DNA of 64,000 nucleotides from Amycolatopsis sp. 2-15 (GCF_030285625.1 NZ_CP127294.1:568001-632000); one strand, 5' to 3'. Positions 25,271-35,036 are shown, numbered from the stretch's first letter. Numbers and translations: made by a program. The notes: a model not told the origin generated them from the letters alone.

Positions 25271-26596
25271 GTGTCCTTCCTCCGCGCGTACACCAAACCT
25301 CGAGTCTTCGCGGCCGCTGTGATCGGCTCGCTCGTCGTCGGCGCGCTCCTCGGCATTCTCGCCAGGGGCACCGGCGCGACAACGCTCACCGAAGTGCTGC
25401 ACCAGATCGGCTCGATCTTCACGACGCTGCTGCAGATCGCGGTGATCCCGCTGGTCTTCACGGCGATCGTGGTCGGCATCACGAGCCTGCGCGGCCTCGG
25501 CGGCGGGCGCACGGCCGCGCGGCTCGGCGGCCGCACGGTGCTGTGGTTCGCCATCACATCGTTCATCGCCTCGCTCATCGGCATCGCGATCGGCAAGCTG
25601 TTCAACCCGGGCGCCGGCGGCCTCGGCGCGGGCATCGCGGCCACGGCGAAGAACGCCGACAAGGCCGCCAAGAGCGTGAGCGACTGGGGTTCCTGGGACG
25701 CCTTCATCAACGGCCTGCTCCCCCAGAACTTCTTCTCCGCCTTCGCCGAAGGCAACACCCTGCAGGTGCTTTTCCTCGCCGTGGTGATCGGCGCCGCGGC
25801 CTACAGCCTTGGCGACAAGGCGAAGCCGTTCGTCGACTTCACCACGAGCGTCTTCGAAATCATCCAGCGCTACCTCGGCTGGATTGTGCGCCTGGCCCCG
25901 CTCGGCATCGCCGGCCTGATCGGCGCCGCCGTGTCCAACTACGGCGACGCCCTCTTCCGCCCGCTGCTCTCCACCACGGCCGCGGTCTACGTCGGCTGCC
26001 TGCTGGTGCTGTTCGTCGTCTACCCGATCCTGCTGAAGTTCGTCGCCAAGATCAGCCCGACCACGTTCTTCGCCAAGGCGGGCACGGCGATCCAGTTCGC
26101 GTTCGCCTCGCAGTCCTCCGCCGCGACGCTGCCGCTCACCCGCCAGGCGGCGGTGAACCTGGGTGTCGAACCGTCCTACGCCGCCTTCGCCACCCCGCTC
26201 GCCAGTGCGACCAAAATGGACGGTTGCGCGGCCGTTTTCCCGGCCATCGGAGCCATCTTCATCGCCAATCTGTCCGGCGTGCAGCTGAGCATCGGGCAGT
26301 ACGTCGGCATCGTCGTGGTCGCCGTGCTCGGCGCGCTCGCCACCGCGGGCACCACGGGCTGGCTCACCGCGCTCACGCTCACCACCGCGTTCATCGGCCT
26401 CGACGCCAAGCAGGTGGCACTGGGCATCGCGCTCATCTACTCCGTAAACCCGATCATGGACATGATGCGCACGGCCACCAACGTCGCCGGCCAGATCGTG
26501 GTCCCGACCATCGTCGCCCGGGCCGAAGACCTGCTCGACGACACGGTGCGCGACGCCCCGGCCCCCAAGGCCCAGGCCGAACCCGTCAGCGCCTGA
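25271..26596 (+). CDS. Dicarboxylate/amino acid:cation symporter (DAACS family)
   Basis: A 441-aa secondary transporter of the GltP/DctA family that brings in glutamate, aspartate or C4-dicarboxylates with Na+ or H+. It has eight membrane helices plus two re-entrant loops. The HP1 serine motif appears as SQSSAATLPLTRQA, and TM7/HP2 as ATKMDGCAAVFPAIGAIF and ALATAGTTGW. GTG 25271 is used. The upstream spacer holds a strong hairpin. A convergent hypothetical gene follows. Confidence 0.93.
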   Translation: MSFLRAYTKPRVFAAAVIGSLVVGALLGILARGTGATTLTEVLHQIGSIFTTLLQIAVIPLVFTAIVVGITSLRGLGGGRTAARLGGRTVLWFAITSFIASLIGIAIGKLFNPGAGGLGAGIAATAKNADKAAKSVSDWGSWDAFINGLLPQNFFSAFAEGNTLQVLFLAVVIGAAAYSLGDKAKPFVDFTTSVFEIIQRYLGWIVRLAPLGIAGLIGAAVSNYGDALFRPLLSTTAAVYVGCLLVLFVVYPILLKFVAKISPTTFFAKAGTAIQFAFASQSSAATLPLTRQAAVNLGVEPSYAAFATPLASATKMDGCAAVFPAIGAIFIANLSGVQLSIGQYVGIVVVAVLGALATAGTTGWLTALTLTTAFIGLDAKQVALGIALIYSVNPIMDMMRTATNVAGQIVVPTIVARAEDLLDDTVRDAPAPKAQAEPVSA

Positions 26597-26631
26597 ACCG
26601 AGCAGCCTGACCAAGCAGCCTGAGCCGAGCC

Positions 26632-26686
26632 GACGGCGGCTGGGCAACAGCACCAGCAACGGCAACAGCCGAGCTCAGCCGCCGTC
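26632..26686. terminator. Hairpin between convergent genes
   Basis: GACGGCGGCTG (26632-26642) pairs with CAGCCGCCGTC (26676-26686). The right arm includes the last codons and stop of the minus-strand gene. It may end transcription from both sides. Confidence 0.5.
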
Positions 26687-27412
26687 CGCACACGGCCGTA
26701 GCTCCGAGGCCCGCACCTCGACCTGCGGCCACCCCCGCAGATCCGACGGCGACACCACCGTCCGAGTGCAGCCCAGTTCCTTACCGCTCAGCTGGTAGAC
26801 CTCGGCGAGCACCGGCGCGGCCTGGCACTTGGGCGTGCCCGGTGTCGCATCCGGACACTCGTGCCGCACGACGATCACGTCGGGCCGGCCGTCGGTGTTG
26901 ACGTCGAAAAGCGAAAGCGTGCCGGCGTCGGCGAAGTAGGGCTTCCCGAAGTCGCGCCACACCCCGTCCGAGCCGATGAGCAGCTCGCCGTAGGCGCCGC
27001 CCGCACCGTCGCCCCCGCCGACGTCGCCGGTCACGAGGCACGCCGACGTCTCCGCCGCGATGCAGCGCAACGACTGCGCGTTGAGCTTCGCCCCCATCGT
27101 GGTGATCGCGAGCTCGAACTCCGTGCCCGGCTGCGGCCCCACCCGCACGCGCCCCCAGCCGCCGGACGCGTCGGAGAGCAGCACGACCGGAGTGGCGCCC
27201 ACGGTCATCGCGGCCAGCTGGCGGCACGCGCCGCTGCCGCAGGTCGCCGTGGTGGGCGCCGCCGGCTCCAGGCTCACGGGCGGAACGCCGGGCACACCGT
27301 CGGGTTTCGGGCGCAGCACGACGACGACCACCAGCGCCGCCACCGTCACCACGGCGGCGAGCACCGCCGTGAGCAGCGCGGACCGTGGGGTCCGGGTCGG
27401 CGAAGTCCGCAT
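26675..27412 (-). CDS. Membrane-anchored extracytoplasmic protein, function unknown
   Basis: A 245-aa protein. A short basic N-terminus and one hydrophobic span (about 11-33) anchor an exported domain. That domain has about seven cysteines (TCGSGAC, RCIAAETSAC, HECPD, KCQAAP, GCTRT), suggesting disulfides. The segment LSLFDVNTDGRPDVIVVRHE resembles an FG-GAP/VCBS or EF-type calcium loop (D-x-N-x-D-G-x-x-D). It probably acts at the cell surface; no enzyme motif is visible. It is divergent from the SAV_915-type gene by 50 bp. Confidence 0.7.
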   Translation of the reverse strand: MRTSPTRTPRSALLTAVLAAVVTVAALVVVVVLRPKPDGVPGVPPVSLEPAAPTTATCGSGACRQLAAMTVGATPVVLLSDASGGWGRVRVGPQPGTEFELAITTMGAKLNAQSLRCIAAETSACLVTGDVGGGDGAGGAYGELLIGSDGVWRDFGKPYFADAGTLSLFDVNTDGRPDVIVVRHECPDATPGTPKCQAAPVLAEVYQLSGKELGCTRTVVSPSDLRGWPQVEVRASELRPCADGG

Positions 27413-27462
27413 ATCCGAGACTGTAGGCGACCTTGCAGACGGTGGCCGTCTATGTTGTTCCG

Positions 27463-27753
27463 GTGACGAACCCCAACCTCCCCCCGGCCCTGTACCTGCC
27501 GACCGGACCGGTCTCCGGGACCACCGACGGCGGCACCGGTGCCAACATCGAGCTGCGCCGCACCCCCGACGGCCGCGTGGCCCTGGTCGCGTTCACCGCG
27601 CTCGACCGGCTGATCGACTGCTGCGGCGAGCACCAGCCGTGGATCATGATCAACACCGAGCACCTGCCGAAGATCCACCAGGTCAACCCCTACGACGTGA
27701 TCGTGCTCGACTCCGAACTCCCGGTCGAGCTGCGCCACACCGCGCGGGTATAA
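27463..27753 (+). CDS. SAV_915-family protein
   Basis: A 96-aa protein. LPPALYLPTGPVSGTTDG, RRTPDGRVALVAFTALDRLIDCCGEHQPW and PYDVIVLDSELPVELRHTARV match the actinobacterial SAV_915 group, an SseB-like small fold of unknown function. GTG 27463 removes an upstream stretch, MQTVAVYVVP, that is not family-like. It precedes accA3 by 93 nt and is probably transcribed with it. Confidence 0.75.
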   Translation: MTNPNLPPALYLPTGPVSGTTDGGTGANIELRRTPDGRVALVAFTALDRLIDCCGEHQPWIMINTEHLPKIHQVNPYDVIVLDSELPVELRHTARV

Positions 27754-27846
27754 CGAAACCACCGGGTGGTCCAGCTCTCATCCCAGCGGGTAGTGCGGTC
27801 CGTAGACTCCGGGACACCAGGCAGTGGAGCTCACGGGAGGTACCGG

Positions 27847-29646
27847 GTGACCGAGCAGGACGTCGCGAGCACGGGTGGTCCGGTGACCAAGATTCTCGTC
27901 GCCAACCGCGGTGAGATCGCGGTCCGCGTGATCAGGGCGGCAAAGGACGCGGGTCTCGAAAGTGTGGCCGTGTACGCCGATCCCGACCGCGACGCACCCC
28001 ATGTGCGCCTGGCCGACGAAGCGTTCTCGCTGGGAGGCACGACCGCCGCCGAGAGCTACCTCTCCATCGACAAACTCCTCGACGTGGCCAAGCGTTCCGG
28101 CGCCGACTCCGTCCACCCGGGATACGGGTTCCTGTCGGAGAACGCCGATTTCGCCCAGGCCGTACTGGATGCCGGGCTGACGTGGATCGGCCCGAGCCCA
28201 CAGTCCATTCGCGACCTCGGCGACAAGGTGACCGCGCGGCACATCGCCACGCGCGCCGGCGCGCCGCTGGTACCCGGCACCAAGGAGCCGGTGAAGAACG
28301 CGGACGAGATCGTCGCGTTCGCCGACGAGCACGGTCTGCCCGTGGCGATCAAGGCGGCGTTCGGCGGCGGCGGGCGCGGCCTCAAGGTCGCCCGTACGCG
28401 TGAGGAAATCCCCGAGCTGTTCGAGTCGGCGACGCGCGAGGCGGTGGCCGCGTTCGGTCGTGGCGAGTGCTTCGTGGAGCGCTACCTCGACAAGCCGCGC
28501 CACGTCGAGGCGCAGGTGCTGGCCGACCAGCACGGCACCGCGATCGTCGTCGGCACGCGCGACTGCTCGCTGCAGCGCCGCCACCAGAAGCTCGTCGAAG
28601 AGGCGCCCGCACCGTTCCTGTCCGACGACCAGCGCCGGCGCATCCACGAATCGGCCAAGGCGATCTGCAAGGAAGCCGGTTACTACGGCGCCGGCACCGT
28701 CGAGTACCTCGTGGCCACCGACGGCACCATCTCTTTCCTCGAGGTGAACACCCGCCTGCAGGTGGAGCACCCCGTGTCCGAGGAGACGACGGGCCTCGAC
28801 CTCGTGCGCGAGATGTTCCGCATCGCGCGCGGCGAGAAGCTGCGCATCACCGAAGACCCCGAGCCCCGCGGGCACTCGATCGAGTTCCGCATCAACGGCG
28901 AGGACGCGGGCCGCGGCTTCCTGCCGGCGCCGGGCACCGTCACGAAGTTCATCTCGCCCAACGGCCCCGGCGTGCGCGTCGACTCCGGTGTGGAGTCCGG
29001 CAGCGTGATCGGCGGCCAGTTCGACTCGATGCTCGCGAAGCTGATCGTCACCGGTTCCGACCGCAACAACGCCCTCGAGCGCAGCCGGCGCGCGCTGGCC
29101 GAGTTCGTGGTGGAGGGTATGGCGACCGTGCTGCCGTTCGACCGCGTGATCGTGGACGACCCGGCGTTCATCGGCGACGAAAACGGCTTCTCCGTGCACA
29201 CGCGCTGGATCGAGACCGAGTTCGACAACAAGATCGAGCCGTTCGCCAACAACGCCGTACCCGACTCCGAAGAAGAAGCGCCTCGGCAGAACGTGGTGGT
29301 CGAGGTCGGCGGCCGGCGGCTCGAGGTGTCGCTGCCGGGCGGCTTCGCGCTCGAAGGCTCGGGCAGCGGGGCAACGGCCACGAAGGCCAAGCCGCGCAAG
29401 CGCTCTGGCGGCGCGAAGGCAGCGGTGAGTGGCGACGCCGTCACGGCGCCGATGCAGGGCACGATCGTGAAGATCGCAGTGGAGGAAGGCCAGCACGTCG
29501 AGGCGGGCGAGCTGATCGTGGTCCTCGAGGCGATGAAGATGGAAAACCCGGTCACGGCGCACAAAGCGGGCACTGTCACGGGGCTTTCGGTCGAGGTCGG
29601 CGCCGCCGTGACCCAGGGCACGCAACTTCTGGAGCTCAAGGACTGA
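27847..29646 (+). CDS. accA3: Acyl-CoA carboxylase alpha subunit (biotin carboxylase plus BCCP)
   Basis: A 599-aa two-part protein. The biotin carboxylase half (about 14-460) has [34 protein letters not shown], the glycine-rich ATP-grasp loop [13 protein letters not shown] and [14 protein letters not shown]. The C-terminal biotin carrier domain has EAMKMENPV, with the biotinylated lysine at about 564. GTG 27847 has GGGAGG six bases upstream; a second GTG at 27883 is closer to the conserved start but less well placed for ribosomes. It serves AccD5/AccE5 and possibly other beta subunits, and is biotinylated by BirA. Confidence 0.95.
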   Translation: MTEQDVASTGGPVTKILVANRGEIAVRVIRAAKDAGLESVAVYADPDRDAPHVRLADEAFSLGGTTAAESYLSIDKLLDVAKRSGADSVHPGYGFLSENADFAQAVLDAGLTWIGPSPQSIRDLGDKVTARHIATRAGAPLVPGTKEPVKNADEIVAFADEHGLPVAIKAAFGGGGRGLKVARTREEIPELFESATREAVAAFGRGECFVERYLDKPRHVEAQVLADQHGTAIVVGTRDCSLQRRHQKLVEEAPAPFLSDDQRRRIHESAKAICKEAGYYGAGTVEYLVATDGTISFLEVNTRLQVEHPVSEETTGLDLVREMFRIARGEKLRITEDPEPRGHSIEFRINGEDAGRGFLPAPGTVTKFISPNGPGVRVDSGVESGSVIGGQFDSMLAKLIVTGSDRNNALERSRRALAEFVVEGMATVLPFDRVIVDDPAFIGDENGFSVHTRWIETEFDNKIEPFANNAVPDSEEEAPRQNVVVEVGGRRLEVSLPGGFALEGSGSGATATKAKPRKRSGGAKAAVSGDAVTAPMQGTIVKIAVEEGQHVEAGELIVVLEAMKMENPVTAHKAGTVTGLSVEVGAAVTQGTQLLELKD

Positions 29647-29700
29647 AGTTGTGCCGAATGTCGTGGGTCCGCAGGCCCGCGGCGGCATACCATCGTCGGT

Positions 29701-30297
29701 GTGACAGAGGTGCCGTCTCCGCAGCTGCGGATCAGCGACCAGGAACGGGAATCCGCGCTGAATGCGCTCGGTGAGCACATGAGCGCGGGGCGGATCGACA
29801 TCGACGAGTACGGCGAGCGCTCGGCGCGCATCACCGCGGCCAAGACGCGGGGTGAGCTGGCAGGGCTGTTCGACGACCTGCCCGATCCGCACCCGGTGTA
29901 CGGCTCGGGACAGCCCGCACCGGCACCGGTACCTGCCGCACCTCCGGTTCCCGCCCCCGCTCCGCAGACGGCGGTGGGCCGGCCGCAGGGCTGGAACGGT
30001 GGCCAGCGGGCGGCGGCCGCACTGGTGCCGCTGGTCTGGATCGCGGCCATCGCCCTGATCGCCACCAGCACGCTGGGCTGGGGAATCATCTTCGTGCCGA
30101 TCGCGCTCACGGCGGCCGGTCGCGCGCTGTGGGGTCACGGCTGGGACCACAACGGCGACCGGCACCGGCGCGACCACCGGCTCGACCACCGCGACGCCCG
30201 TCGTGAACTGCGCGACGAGTTCCGCCGCGACCAGATCGAGGCCCGCCGCGAGATGCGCGACGAGTTCCGCGATCGCCGACGACGCGACCGCTGGTAA
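29701..30297 (+). CDS. DUF1707 SHOCT-like domain membrane protein
   Basis: A 198-aa protein. The DUF1707 domain occupies about 9-60 (LRISDQERESALNALGEHMSAG, DEYGERSARITAAKTRGEL, LFDDLPDPHP). A Pro-rich linker, two short membrane segments (about 104-140) and a highly charged tail rich in Arg/Asp/His follow. Such proteins are common in actinobacteria and their function is not established. It is followed 10 nt later by a second DUF1707 gene, a paralogous pair. Confidence 0.85.
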   Translation: MTEVPSPQLRISDQERESALNALGEHMSAGRIDIDEYGERSARITAAKTRGELAGLFDDLPDPHPVYGSGQPAPAPVPAAPPVPAPAPQTAVGRPQGWNGGQRAAAALVPLVWIAAIALIATSTLGWGIIFVPIALTAAGRALWGHGWDHNGDRHRRDHRLDHRDARRELRDEFRRDQIEARREMRDEFRDRRRRDRW

Positions 30298-30307
30298 GGC
30301 GCACCCC

Positions 30308-30703
30308 GTGACCGACATGCGGCTGAGCGACGAGGAACGCCAGGACGCGCTCGACGTGCTTTCCGAGCACGTCCGCACCGGCCGCCTGGACGTCGACGAA
30401 TACGGCACCCGTTCGGCCAAGGTCACGGCCGCCAAGCGGGTCAGCGACCTGGAACCCCTCTTCGACGACCTGCCCTCGCCCCGGCCGAGCGCGCTGCTGG
30501 CGATTCCACGAGCCGGGGCCACCGCTGTGCCCGCCTCGAGTCCCGCCGGTGACAGCGCGTTGATGCGCTTCGCCCTGCGGTTCGCCGTGCCGATCGCCGT
30601 GGTGGTGGCGATCGCGGTGTTCGTGCTCTCGCGCGGGCGGCTCATCCTCGTCTTCGCGTTGCCGCTGGCCATCCTGCTGATCACCGGCTGGCGCCGGCGC
30701 TGA
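30308..30703 (+). CDS. DUF1707 SHOCT-like domain membrane protein (paralogue)
   Basis: A 131-aa protein. The N-terminal MRLSDEERQDALDVLSEHVRTG and DEYGTRSAKVTAAKRVSDL domain is clearly related to the gene just upstream, followed by two hydrophobic spans (about 85-127) and a basic end. GTG 30308 fits the domain start. Pairing of a DUF1707 protein and a two-component system downstream suggests, but does not prove, an envelope-related unit. A perfect palindrome follows the stop directly. Confidence 0.85.
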   Translation: MTDMRLSDEERQDALDVLSEHVRTGRLDVDEYGTRSAKVTAAKRVSDLEPLFDDLPSPRPSALLAIPRAGATAVPASSPAGDSALMRFALRFAVPIAVVVAIAVFVLSRGRLILVFALPLAILLITGWRRR

Positions 30704-30719
30704 TCCACCGATCGGTGGA
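30704..30719. promoter_or_regulatory. Perfect 16-bp palindrome
   Basis: TCCACCGATCGGTGGA begins immediately after the stop of the second DUF1707 gene and lies 56 bp before the histidine kinase start. It could be an operator for the two-component operon or a minimal terminator; with no loop an operator is more likely. Confidence 0.5.
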
Positions 30720-30774
30720 GGCCGCTGTCAAACGGTGGACCGCGGCGAGCGCGTCGAGCTGCGAGAATCGCGCC

Positions 30775-32001
30775 ATGATGGGTGTGGTGCCGGGTGCGGT
30801 GAACCCGCGCGGCGAGCGGCTGGCCGGGCCGCTGTTCGCCGCGATCGGGATCGCGGTGCTTGTCGCGTGCACGATCTGGGCAGCGGCGGGTGACTACGTC
30901 GGTGCGGTGACGCTCGTCGTCGCGGGCCTGTCCGCAGCGTGGCTGCTGCTGCTCGTGCCGCTATTCCCTCGGCGAGCGCGGCACCCGTGGCTGGCGGTCG
31001 GGTTCTTCGCCGGATTGCTCGCCGGGGCGGCCGCGCTCGCGACGCTCAGCACCACGTACACGGCCTTCGCCTCGGTCGCCTATCCCATCGCCTTCGTGTT
31101 GTTCGCCGCCCGCTGGAGCGTCTTCGCCGTGACCGCGACGGCCGTGATTCCCTTGCTGGCCAAGGGAATCTGGGGCACGGATGCGTCGGCGCCGGGATGG
31201 GTCTACGTGGCCTCGGTCGTCGGGCCGATGCTGTACGCCGCGTGGTTCGTCGGCGCCGAAAACGACAAGCGGCGACGCGCCAACGCGGCCCTCGCCGAGG
31301 CCAACGCGCGCCTCGAAACCGCGCTCGAGGAGAACGCCGGGCTCCACGCGCAGCTGCTCACGCAGGCCCGCGAGGCCGGCGTGCACGACGAACGCCGGCG
31401 CATGGCCCGCGAAATCCACGACACGCTCGCGCAGGGCCTCACCGGCATCGTCACGCAGCTGCAAGCCGCGGACCGGGCTTCGTCCGCGGAGTCCCGGCAC
31501 CGGCACCTCACCCAGGTCCACACGCTCGCCAAGGACAGCCTCACGGAGGCCCGCCGCGCCGTGCAGGCGTTGCGACCCGAGCCGCTCACCGACTCGCGCT
31601 TGCCCGACGCGCTGGCGGAGCTGGCGCGGCGCGTCACCGACACGTCGGGGGTCGCCGTGACCGCGGAGACGAGCGGCGAACCCGTGCCGCTGCTGCCGGA
31701 ACTGGAGGTGACGCTGTACCGCGTGGCGCAGGAAGCCTTGGCCAACGCGGAAAAACACGCCCGCGCTGCGCGGATCGCCGTTTCGTTGACCTATGCCGGC
31801 GAAGTGGTCCTGCTCGACGTCCGCGACGACGGCACCGGCTTCGACCCCGCCTCGCCGGCGCGTGGCGACGGCACCGGGTTCGGCCTGCAGGCGATGCGCC
31901 AGCGCGTGCGGTGCGTGGCGGGGACGTTCGCACTCGAATCGGCACCGGGGGAAGGCACCGCGGTCAACGTGCAGCTCCCGGCCATCCCGGCGGACCGATG
32001 A
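30775..32001 (+). CDS. NarL-type sensor histidine kinase
   Basis: A 408-aa kinase. Five or six membrane helices (about 15-160) precede a coiled segment (160-205). The HisKA_3 domain has the phosphoacceptor H215 in MAREIHDTLAQGLTGIV, and the HATPase_c domain has VAQEALANAEKHARA and DVRDDGTGFDPASPARGDGTGFG. ATG 30775 and ATG 30778 are both possible. The stop overlaps the start of the response regulator (ATGA). The membrane region has no extracellular sensor domain, so it may sense membrane state. Confidence 0.93.
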   Translation: MMGVVPGAVNPRGERLAGPLFAAIGIAVLVACTIWAAAGDYVGAVTLVVAGLSAAWLLLLVPLFPRRARHPWLAVGFFAGLLAGAAALATLSTTYTAFASVAYPIAFVLFAARWSVFAVTATAVIPLLAKGIWGTDASAPGWVYVASVVGPMLYAAWFVGAENDKRRRANAALAEANARLETALEENAGLHAQLLTQAREAGVHDERRRMAREIHDTLAQGLTGIVTQLQAADRASSAESRHRHLTQVHTLAKDSLTEARRAVQALRPEPLTDSRLPDALAELARRVTDTSGVAVTAETSGEPVPLLPELEVTLYRVAQEALANAEKHARAARIAVSLTYAGEVVLLDVRDDGTGFDPASPARGDGTGFGLQAMRQRVRCVAGTFALESAPGEGTAVNVQLPAIPADR

Positions 32002-32615
32002 TCCGCCTCCTGCTCACCGACGACCACCCCGTCGTCCGCGACGGCCTGCGTGGCGCGTTCGAGGGTTGCCCCGACATCGAGGTGATCGGCGAGGCAGCCA
32101 CCGGCGTCGAGGCCCTGGCCTTCGTCGCGCGCCACCACCCCGACGTCGTCCTCATGGACCTGCGCATGCCCGAGCTCGACGGCGTCGGCGCGATCCGCCG
32201 GCTCGCCACCGAGCACCCGGCCGTGCGCGTCCTGGTCCTCACCACGTACGACTCCGAGGCCGACGTCCTGCCCGCCATCGAGGCGGGCGCCACCGGTTAC
32301 CTGCTGAAGGACGCGCCCGTGGCCGACCTGCAGCACGCCATCCGCGCCGCTGCCCGCGGTGAGTCCGTGCTCGCGCCCGCCGTGGCCGCCCGCCTGATGG
32401 CGCCGCTGCGCCGTCCCACGCCGGGCGCGCTGACCGCCCGCGAGCTCGACGTCCTGCGCCTGGTCGCGGCAGGCGCGACCAACCGCGCGGCGGCGAACCA
32501 GCTGTTCATCAGCGAGGCGAGCATCAAGACCCACCTGCTGCACGTCTACGCCAAGCTCGGCGTGAACGACCGCGCGGCCGCCGTCGGCGAGGCTTACCGG
32601 CGCGGGCTGCTCTGA
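31998..32615 (+). CDS. LuxR/NarL-type response regulator
   Basis: A 205-aa protein. The receiver domain (1-120) has the acidic pocket LLLTDDHPVV and the phosphoacceptor D54 in VVLMDLRMP, with the conserved Thr in VLTTYD and Lys in YLLKDA. The C-terminal LuxR HTH (about 140-205) has LTARELDVLRLVAAGATNRA and ISEASIKTHLLHVYAKL. It is co-translated with the upstream kinase. Targets are unknown; the palindrome at 30704 is a candidate site. Confidence 0.95.
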   Translation: MIRLLLTDDHPVVRDGLRGAFEGCPDIEVIGEAATGVEALAFVARHHPDVVLMDLRMPELDGVGAIRRLATEHPAVRVLVLTTYDSEADVLPAIEAGATGYLLKDAPVADLQHAIRAAARGESVLAPAVAARLMAPLRRPTPGALTARELDVLRLVAAGATNRAAANQLFISEASIKTHLLHVYAKLGVNDRAAAVGEAYRRGLL

Positions 32616-32715
32616 CCTCACCGTCGTGGGAATCGTGTCCAACCCGCCGCTCGACGAGGGTGGCGCACCCGTCATCCGGGAGCGCTGAGCGCCCGACTCT
32701 GGTTACCCTCGTGGC

Positions 32716-33246
32716 GTGGAACCCGTGGAGATCAACGCGGGCGCGTACTACCTGCGCCAGCTGCGGGCGGACCGGCACCTCGACGACCGGGCCGCACTGA
32801 TGGAGGCGTTCGCCGATCCGGAGCACCGGCGGTACGTGCTGAACTACCGGCTGCGGACGCTCGACGAAGCGACCGAGTACGTCGCGCTGCGCACGGCGCA
32901 GTGGTCGTGCGACGAGCGGTGCTCGTGGGCGGTGGCGGAGCCGACGACCGGGCGGCTCCTCGGTGAGGTCGGGTTGCGGGACCTGGACCTGAAGTTCGAC
33001 ACGGCCGAAGCGTCCGTCTGGACGCATCCCACGGAGCGGGGCAAGGGCGTCGCGAGCACGGCCCTGAGCGCGGCTCTCCGCTACGGCTTCGGCGGGCTCG
33101 GGCTGCAGGAGATCAGTTACCGGCACGAGGAGAGCAACGTCGTGTCGGCGTCGGTCGCCGCGAAGTGCGGGTTCACGTGTGTGGGCCCGGAGCGGACGCC
33201 GGCGCCGACCGGCGAGCCGTTGATCAAGTGGACCCGCCAGGCCTGA
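32716..33246 (+). CDS. GNAT-family N-acetyltransferase (RimJ/RimL-like)
   Basis: A 176-aa acetyltransferase. YYLRQLRADRHLDDRAAL opens the fold. EASVWTHPTERGKGVASTALSAAL gives the acetyl-CoA loop (RGKGVAS), and NVVSASVAAKCGFTCVGPER is the C-terminal beta-bulge region typical of Acetyltransf_3. The target amine is unknown. A GTG start at 32716 is used. A perfect hairpin follows before the convergent glpD. Confidence 0.9.
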   Translation: MEPVEINAGAYYLRQLRADRHLDDRAALMEAFADPEHRRYVLNYRLRTLDEATEYVALRTAQWSCDERCSWAVAEPTTGRLLGEVGLRDLDLKFDTAEASVWTHPTERGKGVASTALSAALRYGFGGLGLQEISYRHEESNVVSASVAAKCGFTCVGPERTPAPTGEPLIKWTRQA

Positions 33247-33277
33247 AGCAGCGGTGAAAATTCAGCGAAGCGCAAAA

Positions 33278-33311
33278 GCCGTGAGGGGCACCTCAAGGTG
33301 CCCCTCACGGC
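33278..33311. terminator. Perfect bidirectional terminator
   Basis: A 16-bp perfect stem (33278-33293 with 33296-33311) with a 2-nt loop, preceded on the plus strand by AAAA. On the minus strand it gives the stem followed by TTTT, a good intrinsic terminator for glpD; it also ends the GNAT gene. Confidence 0.88.
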
Positions 33312-33323
33312 AGCGGCGGAACC

Positions 33324-35036
33324 TCAGCTCACGGGCTCGATGATCCCCGACCGAGCCTCCGGCGCCGAAGCCCGCAACGCGTCCGCCGACTCGTCCGTCG
33401 GCTGCGACTGCGATTCGCGTTCGGCCTCCACACGGGCCGTGTAGACGTCGACTTCGCGCTTGATCGTCTCCGCGGACCAGCCCAGGACCTCGCCGACGAG
33501 GCGCGCGACCTGGTCGGCGCAGTCGGCGCCGCGGTGGGCGTACTCGATGGAGATGCGGGTGCGCCGCGCGAGCACGTCTTCCAGGTGCAGCGCGCCTTCG
33601 TGGCTGGCGGCGTAGACGACCTCGACACCCAGGTAGTCGGGCGCGGAGTCGATCGGCTTGAGCAGCTCGGGACGGCCGTCGGCCAGCGCGAGCACCTCGT
33701 GGACCAGCGAGCCGTAGCGGTCGAGCAGGTGCCGCACGCGGTAGGGGTGCAGGCCGTGCTGCGCGGCCAGGTGATCGGCCTGGTTCACGAGCGCGTGGTA
33801 ACCGTCGGCGCCGACCAGCGGCACCTTGTCCGTGATGGACGACGGCGGCCGGCCGGGCAGGTCCACCACGGCCGCGTCGACCGCGTCGGCCGCCATCACG
33901 CGGTACGTCGTGTACTTGCCACCCGCGATCGCGACCAATCCCGGCGCCACGCGCGCGACGGCGTGCTCACGCGAAAGCTTCGACGTCTCCTCGCTTTCGC
34001 CCGCCAGCAGCGGACGGAGGCCGGCGTACACGCCCTCGATGTCGTCGTGCGTGAGCGGCGTGGCCAGCACCGTGTTCACGTGGTCGAGGATGTAGTCGAT
34101 GTCGTGCTTCGTGGCCGCGGGGTGCGCCAGGTCGAGGTGCCAGTCGGTGTCCGTGGTCCCGACGATCCAGTGGTTGCGCCACGGGATGACGAACAGAACA
34201 GATTTTTCAGTGCGCAGGATCAGTCCCGACTCCGAGACGATCCGGTCGCGCGGCACCACGATGTGCACGCCCTTGCTCGCGCGCACGCGGAACCGCCCGC
34301 GCCCGCCCGAAAGCCGCTGCAGCTCGTCGGTCCACACCCCGGTGCAGTTGATGACCGCGCCGGCCTGGATCTCCGTCTCGCGGCCGTCCTCGACGTCGCG
34401 CACGCGGACACCCGAGATGCGGTCGGCCTCGCGCAGGAAACCCACCACCTGGGTCGACGTGCGCACCACGGCGCCGTAGTGCGCGGCGGTGCGGGCCACG
34501 GTCATGGTGTGGCGGGCGTCGTCGGACTGCGCGTCGTAGTAGCGGATGCCACCGATCAGAGCCGACCTTTTCAACGCCGGAACCATCCGCAAAGCACCCG
34601 CGCGGGTGAGGTGCTTCTGCCCCGGAACGGACCGCGCGCCGCCCATCGTGTCGTACATCAACAGGCCCGCGGCGGTGTACGGCCGCTCCCACCCGCGGTG
34701 GGTCAGCGGGTACAGGAAGCTCACCGGCTTCACCAGGTGCGGGGCCAGCGTGGTCAGCATCAGCTCGCGCTCGTGGAGCGCTTCGCGGACCAGGCCGAAC
34801 TCCAGCTGTTCCAGGTAGCGCAGGCCACCGTGGAAGAGCTTGCTCGACCGGCTGGACGTCCCGGATGCCAGGTCACGGGCCTCTACGAGGGCCACGCGCA
34901 GGCCGCGCGTCGCCGCGTCGAGTGCTGTCCCGGCACCCACGACCCCGCCACCGATCACGACCAGGTCGAAGGTCTCCTTGCCGAGGCGCTGCCAGGATTC
35001 CTCGCGCGCCGCCGGTCCCAGCTTCGCTTCCGTCAC
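33324..35036 (-). CDS. glpD: Aerobic glycerol-3-phosphate dehydrogenase
   Basis: A 570-aa membrane-associated flavoenzyme that oxidises glycerol-3-phosphate to dihydroxyacetone phosphate and passes electrons to quinone. FAD-binding DLVVIGGGVVGAGTALDAAT and GTSSRSSKLFHGGLRYLEQ are present, as are NHWIVGTTDTDWHLDL and GLVAIAGGKYTTYRVMA. The C-terminal DAO_C domain is about 440-545. GTG 35036 has GAGGAGG upstream and starts VTEAKLGPAAREESW; longer forms add non-conserved sequence. It is divergent from glpF-glpK and ends at a strong terminator. Confidence 0.94.
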   Translation of the reverse strand: MTEAKLGPAAREESWQRLGKETFDLVVIGGGVVGAGTALDAATRGLRVALVEARDLASGTSSRSSKLFHGGLRYLEQLEFGLVREALHERELMLTTLAPHLVKPVSFLYPLTHRGWERPYTAAGLLMYDTMGGARSVPGQKHLTRAGALRMVPALKRSALIGGIRYYDAQSDDARHTMTVARTAAHYGAVVRTSTQVVGFLREADRISGVRVRDVEDGRETEIQAGAVINCTGVWTDELQRLSGGRGRFRVRASKGVHIVVPRDRIVSESGLILRTEKSVLFVIPWRNHWIVGTTDTDWHLDLAHPAATKHDIDYILDHVNTVLATPLTHDDIEGVYAGLRPLLAGESEETSKLSREHAVARVAPGLVAIAGGKYTTYRVMAADAVDAAVVDLPGRPPSSITDKVPLVGADGYHALVNQADHLAAQHGLHPYRVRHLLDRYGSLVHEVLALADGRPELLKPIDSAPDYLGVEVVYAASHEGALHLEDVLARRTRISIEYAHRGADCADQVARLVGEVLGWSAETIKREVDVYTARVEAERESQSQPTDESADALRASAPEARSGIIEPVS

